DNA of 5,334 bases, taken from assembly GCA_003644825.1 (NCBI GenBank), contig QNDJ01000151.1, positions 1-5,334 on the forward strand, read 5' to 3'. The DNA comes from B21-G16 sp003644825 [NCBI: Candidatus Zhuqueibacterota bacterium]. GTDB taxonomy: Bacteria; SM23-31; B21-G16. The notes under the pieces were generated by a model that saw only the letters and a program-made list of their open reading frames with translations, did not search any database and was not told the origin of the DNA. The position numbers and the translations under genes are program-made. Positions within the stretch are counted from its first letter, which is position 1; each line of letters opens with the position of its first letter. This document shows, piece after piece, positions 1 to 5,334 of this stretch.

Positions 1-11
1 AACTAAAACTA

Positions 12-24
12 CATAATGTATAAT
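12..24 (+). promoter_or_regulatory. Possible -10 element(s) immediately before the transporter start
   Basis: CATAAT lies at 12-17 and a perfect TATAAT at 19-24, directly before the ATG at 27. A -10 box at 12-17 would start transcription around 24-26 and give a leaderless or nearly leaderless message. That would fit the lack of any Shine-Dalgarno sequence here. The -35 region would fall before the window begins, so it cannot be examined. In DNA this AT-rich such hexamers arise easily by chance, so this is a weak call. Confidence 0.3.
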
Positions 25-26
25 TC

Positions 27-1643
27 ATGGGTCAATCTAAAGATAAAATAAAAGTTTTTATAGAGGAATATAAGGTCAAAGATGTTCCTGCTAAACACCC
101 TCAATTATTTGAGTTAAAAACAATTATACCCGGTATAATGCTGGGTTTACTGGGGATAATAATAGGATTAGAACTTTTAACCAGAGTAGGTATAACGGCA
201 AACACCTCAATAATTGGTGCTATTATAGCTATAGGATTATCAAGAATTCCTTTATCCGTAACAAGTTCATTTCGTAATCTTTCCAGACAGAATCTATTGC
301 AAACAGTTATTTCAGGTGCAACATTTGGGGGTGCAAATGCAATTTTCCTGCCAATTGGAATTCTATGGTTGATAAGTAAAAGGGAACTCGTCCCGATTAT
401 GTTGTTGGGTGCTTTTCTTGGATTGATAATTGATGCCACGATACTTTATAGAATATTTGATTCCAGGATTTACCCTGCAGGTGGAACATGGCCTCCAGGT
501 GTAGCAACAGCCGAGTGTATAATAGCAGGAGATAAAGGTGGGAAAAGAGCAAAACTGCTAAGTGTGGGTGGTATTGCAGGAATAATTGGTCGTTTTGCGG
601 GTATTCCAATGGATATCTTCGGAGTATGCTGGATTGGAAATATATGGGCTCTAACTATGTTCGCTGCTGGTTTACTCATAAGGGGATATTCTATTACATT
701 ATTTAATGTTGATATTAACAAATTCTATTTACCTCACGGGGTAATGATTGGAGCCGGAGTTGTTGCAATGTTCCAAATAATAGCAGAAATCGCAAAAGAA
801 AATAAAAATTTTGATAAAAAAGAATTCACAATTAATGGAAAACAATTTGGCACAGGAATAGGAAGTGGTTTTATTGCATTTCTTGTAGCCGCACTTATTA
901 TTTCGGCAGTCTCGGGTATATACACTCAAATGTCCCCGGGTATGTTGTTCTTTTTTATAATATATGCAGGCATTTCAGCTCTTATTTCAGAACTAATAGT
1001 TGGAATATCTTCAATGCATGCTGGATGGTTTCCATCCTTTGCAACAACCCTTATATTTTTAACCGGGGGAATGTTAATAGGTTTCCCCCAGACACCATTA
1101 GCATTATTAACAGGATTTACCGCATCAACTGGACCAGCTTTCGCTGATATGGCTTACGACCTGAAGACCGGCTGGATACTCAGAGGAAATGGAAAATACA
1201 CCGAGTTCGAAAAACAGGGAAGAAAACAACAATACTTTGCAGAAATTTTAGGTTTTACCATTGCATTAATAGTAGTAACCATATTTTATAAAAATTACTT
1301 CAAAGGAGGGCTGTTTCCACCCGTTGACCGGGTATATATTGCAACTATTCAGGCGGGTACTTCTTCCGAAACTGCAAAATATCTTTTAATGTGGTCAATT
1401 CCTGGTGTTATTATACAACTTATAGGTGGCATATCTACACAAATCGGGATTCTTTTTGCTACAGGCTTATTGATTCACAACCCGATAGCAGGATGGACAG
1501 CCCTGGTCGCTCTCGCAGTGAGAGCAATAATTATCAAAATATATGGAAAACCTGCAGAAAACCCTATGTATGTTCTCGCTGGTGGATTCATAGCAGGCTC
1601 TGCTTTGTGTGGTTTTATTTCATCAACGTTGAAAATAAAATAA
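27..1643 (+). CDS. OPT/YSL-family oligopeptide-type transporter
   Basis: A 538-residue polytopic inner-membrane protein of the oligopeptide transporter (OPT) family, expected to import small peptides, peptide-like compounds or metal chelates by proton-coupled symport; the actual substrate cannot be read from sequence. The lysine-rich N-terminus (1-30) is followed by roughly 14-16 hydrophobic segments, the first at about 33-51 and the last at about 512-533. Family landmarks are visible: TWPPGVATAE followed by AGDKGGKRAKLL at about 154-178, matching the OPT FPEGTA-AEVLKAGEKG region; SELIVGISSMHAG at about 321-333, matching EIVG-I-SS; and AYDLKTGWIL at about 376-385 followed by RKQQYFAEILG, matching the QDLKTG-L...RKQQ-GE-IG signature. 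The length is near the short end for bacterial members but complete. The ATG at 27 is the first start after an in-frame TAA at 21-23, and the next in-frame Met (38) lies inside the first membrane segment, so the start is secure although no Shine-Dalgarno precedes it. It is the first gene of a three-gene unit with DUF1177 and AroM proteins. Confidence 0.9.
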   Translation: MGQSKDKIKVFIEEYKVKDVPAKHPQLFELKTIIPGIMLGLLGIIIGLELLTRVGITANTSIIGAIIAIGLSRIPLSVTSSFRNLSRQNLLQTVISGATFGGANAIFLPIGILWLISKRELVPIMLLGAFLGLIIDATILYRIFDSRIYPAGGTWPPGVATAECIIAGDKGGKRAKLLSVGGIAGIIGRFAGIPMDIFGVCWIGNIWALTMFAAGLLIRGYSITLFNVDINKFYLPHGVMIGAGVVAMFQIIAEIAKENKNFDKKEFTINGKQFGTGIGSGFIAFLVAALIISAVSGIYTQMSPGMLFFFIIYAGISALISELIVGISSMHAGWFPSFATTLIFLTGGMLIGFPQTPLALLTGFTASTGPAFADMAYDLKTGWILRGNGKYTEFEKQGRKQQYFAEILGFTIALIVVTIFYKNYFKGGLFPPVDRVYIATIQAGTSSETAKYLLMWSIPGVIIQLIGGISTQIGILFATGLLIHNPIAGWTALVALAVRAIIIKIYGKPAENPMYVLAGGFIAGSALCGFISSTLKIK

Positions 1644-1659
1644 AAATATGGAGTAAAAA

Positions 1660-2595
1660 ATGTTAAAACAAATAATAGAAATTTATGAACTCCTTGATGA
1701 TTCGAAAATATCCGGAATAAAAGTGGCTGAATTCCTCAAAAAAAGAGGACTAACAAAAATCAAAGTAAACAAAATTAACAAAAGAGAAGGTTCAACAGAT
1801 TTTATCAAGATAATTATACAGGGAACCTCCGGAAAACAAAAAAATGGAAATGCTCCTACTCTGGGTATCATAGGCAGGCTTGGTGGTATAGGCGCCAGAC
1901 CCGAAAAAATTGGTCTGGTATCAGATGCTGACGGTGCCATTACTGCGTTATCCTGTGCATTAAAGCTCGCTGATATGCAGATAAAAGGAGACATACTCAA
2001 AGGTGATGTAATTATCGCAACTCATATTTGCCCGAACTCACCGATTGAACCTCATGAACCTGTTCCTTTTATGGGTTCACCTGTAAATATAGATGAAATG
2101 AACAGATATGAAGTAGACCCTGAAATGGATGCCATTTTATCCATTGATACAACAAAAGGAAACAGAATAATAAACTATAGAGGTTTTGCAATTACTCCGA
2201 CTGTAAGAGAAGGTTATATTCTCAGAATAAGTGAAGACCTGTTAAACATTATGGAATGGACTACAGGTAAACTTCCCCGGGTTCTACCTGTAACAACCCA
2301 GGATATTACACCTTATGGTAATGGTCTTTTTCACCTGAACAGTATAATGCAGCCCTGTACCGTAACGAGCTCACCTGTTGTAGGGGTTGCAATAACATCT
2401 GAAACTGCCGTCCCTGGCTGTGGAACAGGGGCAAACCATATAATCGATATTGAAGAAGCAGGAAGATTCTGCATTGAAGTCGCAAAAGCATTCTCCGAAA
2501 AAAAATGTAAATTCTATGACGAAAACGAGTTCAATTCAATTTTAAAACTTTACGGTTCAATGAGTATTTTACAGACAAAAGGAAATAACAAATGA
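1660..2595 (+). CDS. DUF1177-family protein, uncharacterised
   Basis: A 311-residue soluble protein without signal peptide or membrane segments, recognised as DUF1177 from its conserved core; no biochemical function is established. The N-terminal 1-60 is a lysine-rich helical and strand segment. The core has GIIGRLGGIGARPEKIGLVSD at about 69-89, the SDADG motif at 88-92 followed by a helix, then THICPNSPIEPHEPVPFMGS at 121-140, rich in possible ligands (H122, C124, E130, H132, E133). SIDTTKGN follows at 161-168, and a TSETAVPGCGTGANHI segment near the C-terminus contains E248, C254 and H260. The layout of an acidic DxDG motif, a helix and a GDV-I-ATH strand is reminiscent of M20/M42-type metallopeptidases, but this is only inference. 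GGAG at 1650-1653, six bases before the ATG, supports the start. The gene begins 16 bases after the transporter stop and overlaps aroM by four bases, so all three are likely one operon. Confidence 0.88.
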   Translation: MLKQIIEIYELLDDSKISGIKVAEFLKKRGLTKIKVNKINKREGSTDFIKIIIQGTSGKQKNGNAPTLGIIGRLGGIGARPEKIGLVSDADGAITALSCALKLADMQIKGDILKGDVIIATHICPNSPIEPHEPVPFMGSPVNIDEMNRYEVDPEMDAILSIDTTKGNRIINYRGFAITPTVREGYILRISEDLLNIMEWTTGKLPRVLPVTTQDITPYGNGLFHLNSIMQPCTVTSSPVVGVAITSETAVPGCGTGANHIIDIEEAGRFCIEVAKAFSEKKCKFYDENEFNSILKLYGSMSILQTKGNNK

Positions 2596-3263
2596 AAATC
2601 GGTGCAATAACAATAGGACAATCTCCAAGAGATGATATTATCCCAGAAATTCGAGATATCTTAACTCAGAATATCAAGATAATTGAGAAAGGAGTTCTGG
2701 ATGGAATTTCTTCTGAAGATATAAAAAATTTTTATCCAGACAAAACAGATTTTCCTATAGTAACAAGATTGAAGAATGGAACAGAAGTTAAAGTAGCAAG
2801 AAAAAAGATTGTTCCCGGATTAAAAAACTGCATCTCTGAACTCGAAAAAGATGAAGTTGATGTAATAGTACTTCTGTGTACCGGTGAATTCCCCGAAATT
2901 AAATCTGAAAAAATATTGCTGGAACCTCATAAAATAATGGTTAATATTGTCAGAAGCATTAAAGAAAAAGGAAAACTATGCATAATAGTGCCTTCTTCTG
3001 ACCAGATTTCATTAATAAATAAAAGATGGAAACGCATAAGTCCAGATATTATTTCAATACCATTTTCCCCATATTCAGGAAAAGATGATGAAATTATAAA
3101 AAAAGCAGAAAAAATAGTTGAATTGAATGTCGATTTAATAATCCTTGACTGTATAGGTTTTACAAGGAAAATAAAATCTATTCTAAGAGATATTACAGGC
3201 AAACCTGTCCTTTTACCAAGAACAATTATCGCAAGAATATTGCAGGAATTAATAGAAATTTGA
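2592..3263 (+). CDS. aroM: AroM-family protein
   Basis: A 223-residue cytoplasmic protein of the AroM family, close to the roughly 225 residues of the E. coli namesake, which sits beside aroL in the TyrR regulon but has no proven activity. The family is recognised from the N-terminal GAITIGQSPRDDIIPEI (4-20), the central DVIVLLCTGEFPE (90-102), EPHKIM (111-116) and the C-terminal DLIILDCIGF (181-190) followed by PVLLPRTIIAR. These strands place two cysteines, C96 and C187, in the positions where Asp/Glu-racemase-fold enzymes carry their catalytic pair, so a racemase- or decarboxylase-like role is possible; this is inference. The ATG overlaps the DUF1177 stop as ATGA, and AAAGGA at 2578-2583 gives a modest Shine-Dalgarno eight bases upstream, indicating translational coupling. 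No shikimate-pathway gene is next to it, so the name should not be taken to mean aromatic biosynthesis here. The TGA stop lies within a terminator-like hairpin. Confidence 0.9.
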   Translation: MKIGAITIGQSPRDDIIPEIRDILTQNIKIIEKGVLDGISSEDIKNFYPDKTDFPIVTRLKNGTEVKVARKKIVPGLKNCISELEKDEVDVIVLLCTGEFPEIKSEKILLEPHKIMVNIVRSIKEKGKLCIIVPSSDQISLINKRWKRISPDIISIPFSPYSGKDDEIIKKAEKIVELNVDLIILDCIGFTRKIKSILRDITGKPVLLPRTIIARILQELIEI

Positions 3264-3279
3264 ATTCTCAAATTTTTTT
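3254..3279 (+). terminator. AT-rich hairpin with T run at the end of aroM
   Basis: AAATTTGA (3256-3263) and TCAAATTT (3268-3275) form a perfect eight-base-pair stem around the loop ATTC. A G-U and an A-T pair extend it outward to 3254/3277, and a run of seven T residues ends at 3279. The left arm contains the aroM TGA stop. Position and shape fit an intrinsic terminator for the transporter-DUF1177-aroM transcript. The stem has only one G-C pair, so it would be weak, and some read-through into the amidohydrolase gene is likely. Confidence 0.4.
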
Positions 3280-3287
3280 ATTATATT
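3260..3287 (+). promoter_or_regulatory. Candidate promoter for the amidohydrolase gene
   Basis: TTGAAT (3260-3265) and TATATT (3282-3287) resemble -35 and -10 boxes, with a 16-base spacer. Transcription would begin near 3293-3295, leaving a leader of about 20 bases before the ATG at 3316. The -35-like box falls inside the terminator-like hairpin, so the two elements would share the same bases. Matches of this quality are common in AT-rich spacers; the call rests mainly on position between two genes of different character. Confidence 0.28.
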
Positions 3288-3315
3288 TATGAAACCTTAA
3301 ACAGTGGTAAATCCG

Positions 3316-4977
3316 ATGATTAATTCCATTCCTTTTCCATCAAGAAAAATTTTTGTTTTATTTCTATCAGCTTTAATTATTCTGATAGGTATTAAATGTT
3401 CCAGAATTAATAAATCGGAGTATTTGGTAGTCGGGGGAACTATACTAACAATGAACCCCAACAAACCAGAAGCTGAAGCAATGATTGTTCGTGATGGTAA
3501 AATTGAGGCTGTCGGTTCCATGGCAGAACTTGAAGAGAAATACCCGGATGCCAATGTTTATAATATTGAAGGAAGAACAATACTACCCGGATTTATTGAT
3601 TCTCATACACATGTTTATGAATTAGGATACCAGCATAGAAAAGCTGACCTTATCGGTGTCAAAACAGTAAAAGAAATGGTTGAACGCCTCAAAAAATTTT
3701 ACCATAAAAAACCACAGGGAAAATGGCTTATTGGGTATGGCTGGGATGAGGGAGAATGGGCATCCAGAGGTTATCCTGATAGAGCAGAACTGGATAGAGC
3801 ATTTCCAGAAAATCCTGTTTGTCTGGAATCTTTACATGGGTTTGCTGGTTTCTACAATGCCCGTGCCCTTGAAATTGCAGGAATAAATGCCAATACTCCT
3901 GACCCTGAAGCCGGAAAAATTTTGAGAAGAAAAAACGGTGAACCAACCGGAGTATTACTCACCGAAGCTCAGGAACTCGTTAACAAACATATTCCTCCAG
4001 AACCATTGGAAGAAATGAAAAAATCTATTCTATTGGGGCTGAACACAATGGCAAAAGAGGGAGTTACATCAATCCACGAGGCAGGTACGGATTCGAAGAT
4101 GGTTAAAGCATTCAGGGAACTCGCTAAAGAAAAAAAACTACCAATACGAGTCTATGGGATGTTAATCTGGTCAGATTCTACTCTAATTGACGAATGGTTT
4201 TCCAGAGGACCATTAATTGACCCGGATGCATTTTTCACCATCCGAACCATAAAAGTTTTTTACGATGGTTCTCTTGGTTCCCGGACTGCACTTCTAAGGA
4301 AACCATACTCGGATGAACCTGAAAATGCTCATATGATAGAGTATATAACACCTGAAGAATTGACCTATCTATCAAAACGTTCTGTGGAAAATGGGTTTCA
4401 GATTGCCGTTCATGCTATTGGCGATGAAGCAAATGAGCGAGTTTTAAGTACATTTGAATCTGTTCTAAAACCATATCCATTCCTCGATCACCGCTGGCGT
4501 ATTGAACACGCACAGGTAGTTTTACCGGATTATTTCAAACGTGCTTCCAAACTGGGAATTATATCCAGTATGCAACCCAGCCATGCTTTAGAAGACAAAG
4601 AATGGGCTGAAAATAGAGTCGGACCAGAAAGAATAAAATACGCTTACGCCTGGCGAAGTGTTCTGAATGCAGGGGGAATTCTACTGATGAATTCAGACCT
4701 TCCAGCGGTTCCCTGGAAGCCTGTATACACTCTTTATTTTGCTGTAACCAGAAAAGACCTCAACGGAAATCCACCGGAAGGATGGTACCCGGAACAGGCT
4801 ATTACTGTAGATGAAGCACTGTATGCTATGACTGTAGCAGGGGCTTACGCTTCATTTCAGGAAAACAAGCTCGGCTCTCTTTCACCCGGTAAATTTGCAG
4901 ATTTCGTTGAACTGGATAAAAATCCAAAAAAGGTAAAACCCGAAAAATTAAAAAACATTAAAGCAATTAAAACCTAG
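3316..4977 (+). CDS. Exported or membrane-anchored amidohydrolase, YtcJ-like (amidohydrolase_3)
   Basis: A metal-dependent hydrolase of the amidohydrolase superfamily, YtcJ/N-substituted-formamide-deformylase-like group, expected to cleave an amide-type bond; the substrate is unknown. From the ATG at 3316 it has 553 residues. Charged R10-K11 precede a hydrophobic stretch (about 12-26) ending at C28, giving an export signal or anchor, though the residues before C28 (G-I-K) do not match a normal lipobox. Then come the N-terminal beta-sandwich start (VVGGTILTMN), the metal-binding HTH (H97, H99) in PGFIDSHTH, GYGWDEGEW near 140-148, KVFYDGSLGSRTALL with K313, AVHAIGDEAN with H366, WRIEHAQ with H398 and NSDLPA with D461, so the catalytic set looks complete. 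The C-terminal GSLSPGKFADFVELDKNP is typical, but the frame stops at TAG where the family has one more strand (see 4975-5010). A GTG at 3304 in the same frame is an alternative start giving 557 residues; neither start has a good Shine-Dalgarno. It lies 52 bases after aroM, so it may belong to the same pathway or be independent. Confidence 0.87.
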   Translation: MINSIPFPSRKIFVLFLSALIILIGIKCSRINKSEYLVVGGTILTMNPNKPEAEAMIVRDGKIEAVGSMAELEEKYPDANVYNIEGRTILPGFIDSHTHVYELGYQHRKADLIGVKTVKEMVERLKKFYHKKPQGKWLIGYGWDEGEWASRGYPDRAELDRAFPENPVCLESLHGFAGFYNARALEIAGINANTPDPEAGKILRRKNGEPTGVLLTEAQELVNKHIPPEPLEEMKKSILLGLNTMAKEGVTSIHEAGTDSKMVKAFRELAKEKKLPIRVYGMLIWSDSTLIDEWFSRGPLIDPDAFFTIRTIKVFYDGSLGSRTALLRKPYSDEPENAHMIEYITPEELTYLSKRSVENGFQIAVHAIGDEANERVLSTFESVLKPYPFLDHRWRIEHAQVVLPDYFKRASKLGIISSMQPSHALEDKEWAENRVGPERIKYAYAWRSVLNAGGILLMNSDLPAVPWKPVYTLYFAVTRKDLNGNPPEGWYPEQAITVDEALYAMTVAGAYASFQENKLGSLSPGKFADFVELDKNPKKVKPEKLKNIKAIKT

Positions 4978-5010
4978 GTAGCAGGCAAAATAGTCGCAGA
5001 AAACAAATAA
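4975..5010 (+). other. In-frame TAG followed by the expected C-terminal tail of the amidohydrolase
   Basis: The amidohydrolase frame ends ...IKAIKT then TAG (4975-4977). The same frame continues for ten codons, VAGKIVAENK, to TAA at 5008-5010, followed at once by a second TAA (5011-5013). Members of this family usually end with a strand of the form T-x-V-x-G-K-x-V-x-E after PGK-ADFVVLD, so the tail is what the intact protein would carry, with TAG in place of one hydrophobic or aromatic residue. One base change from TGG or TTG would explain it. The other three genes end in TAA, TGA and TGA, so they neither support nor exclude reassignment of TAG. The TAG sits in the eight-base palindrome ACCTAGGT. 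Confidence 0.7.
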
Positions 5011-5077
5011 TAAAACCAATTAACTGAGACTATATTGACCTCTAAAAAAGCCCATTTACCTGTAATTATGTATGATG

Positions 5078-5150
5078 AACAATTAAACCAATCTTTACAA
5101 ATTAATATCTGAAAAAGATTGTTTTATGACTTTCAAAAAACTTAATTGTT
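5078..5150 (+). repeat. Nested perfect inverted repeats, possible terminator or structured 3' RNA
   Basis: AACAATTAA (5078-5086) pairs perfectly with TTAATTGTT (5142-5150). Inside it CAATCTTT (5089-5096) pairs perfectly with AAAGATTG (5114-5121), which is followed by TTTT. The inner hairpin has a 17-base loop. The two stems are compatible in one folded RNA, about 70 bases after the last amidohydrolase stop, so the inner hairpin with its T run could act as the terminator. A second CAATTAA at 5017-5023 could compete for the distal TTAATTG arm. Confidence 0.4.
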
Positions 5151-5206
5151 ATATTATTTTAAAATCTATAAACTAATTTAACGATGAAGTTTCTGTAAAA
5201 TGAAGT

Positions 5207-5234
5207 GGATTGTCGAACTCACGCTCCAATGACA
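5207..5234. repeat. Possible degenerate copy of a widespread interspersed hairpin repeat
   Basis: Read on the minus strand, the segment begins TGTCATT, continues with GAGCGTGAG and ends CGACAATCC. This follows the pattern TGTCATT-c-GAGCG-aAG-cga-AATCC of short interspersed repeats that, from memory, occur in many bacterial genomes. It is locally richer in G and C than its surroundings and carries complementary ends (ATTGTC at 5209-5214 with GACAAT at 5231-5236). One copy within this window cannot prove that it is a repeat. Confidence 0.35.
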
Positions 5235-5334
5235 ATAAAAATTCTGACATTTTTCTTTAATAATATTCGGAGGAAAATTAAGATAAATAACTCCTGATTA
5301 CTTAATTCGTAATTACCTGATTTAAATATATAAC

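Larger units (their letters stand above)
5011..5334. other. Non-coding downstream region with inverted repeats
   Basis: No convincing gene is present on either strand. The longest open stretches starting at ATG are 10-25 codons, without supporting ribosome-binding sites or recognisable products. The region is more AT-rich than the genes and contains the nested inverted repeats at 5078-5150, the palindrome ATTTTAAAAT at 5156-5165, the repeat-like segment at 5207-5234, a weak AAAAAT/ATTTTT hairpin at 5237-5254 and a short ATTAC/GTAAT inverted repeat at 5297-5313. It most likely combines the 3' end of the amidohydrolase transcript with the upstream region of a gene beyond the window. Confidence 0.6.

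Noticed and set aside
101-3271. Several minus-strand open frames of 60-115 codons inside the four genes
   Set aside because: They mirror strongly coding + strand genes with clear family motifs, and have no independent family resemblance or start signals.
3289-3300. Minimal frame ATG-AAA-CCT-TAA in phase with the amidohydrolase
   Set aside because: Three codons before a TAA, without a ribosome-binding site. In AT-rich DNA this is expected by chance, and no evidence suggests that the protein once began here.
5035-5076. TTGACC (5035-5040) with TATGAT (5071-5076) as a promoter
   Set aside because: The spacing of 30 bases is far too long, and no acceptable -10 box lies 16-18 bases after TTGACC.
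5068-5176. Two tiny + strand frames starting at ATG 5068 (14 codons) and ATG 5126 (16 codons)
   Set aside because: Both lie in the inverted-repeat structure, lack ribosome-binding sites and resemble no known leader peptide.
5173-5250. 25-residue minus-strand reading frame beginning MSEFLLSLEREF
   Set aside because: It runs straight through the repeat-like segment, has an in-frame stop just upstream, no clear ribosome-binding site and no recognisable relative. Chance is the better explanation.
1-5334. CRISPR array, tRNA, rRNA or insertion sequence
   Set aside because: No regularly spaced repeats, cloverleaf, rRNA core motifs or transposase-like frame were seen on either strand.

Overview
The window is an AT-rich stretch of bacterial DNA with four genes, all on the + strand, followed by about 320 bases of non-coding DNA. 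The gene set, the AT-rich codon use and an exported amidohydrolase point to an uncultured, probably diderm, low-GC bacterium. The sequence alone does not fix the phylum.

Positions 27-3263 hold a tight three-gene unit: an OPT/YSL-family membrane transporter (27-1643), a DUF1177-family protein (1660-2595) and an AroM-family protein (2592-3263). The first gap is 16 bases and the second junction is a 4-base ATGA overlap, so the three are probably co-transcribed and translationally coupled. From memory of family context, DUF1177, AroM and OPT/YSL genes recur together in other bacteria, but no function has been established for the set. The simplest reading is that the transporter imports a small peptide or amino-acid-like compound and the two soluble proteins process it in the cytoplasm. 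An AT-rich hairpin with a T run overlaps the aroM stop codon and probably ends this transcript at least in part.

Positions 3316-4977 encode an amidohydrolase of the YtcJ-like amidohydrolase_3 group with an N-terminal export or anchor segment, so it probably works outside the cytoplasmic membrane. Its frame ends at a TAG. The ten codons after that TAG, up to tandem TAA stops, read as the C-terminal strand this family normally has. The TAG is therefore a recent nonsense mutation, a read-through site, a reassigned codon or a sequencing error.

Positions 5011-5334 contain no supportable gene. They hold a nested pair of perfect inverted repeats (5078-5150), a 28-base segment resembling a widespread interspersed hairpin repeat of bacterial genomes (5207-5234), and a Shine-Dalgarno-like GGAGGA with no start codon after it. 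No tRNA, rRNA, CRISPR array or transposase gene was seen.
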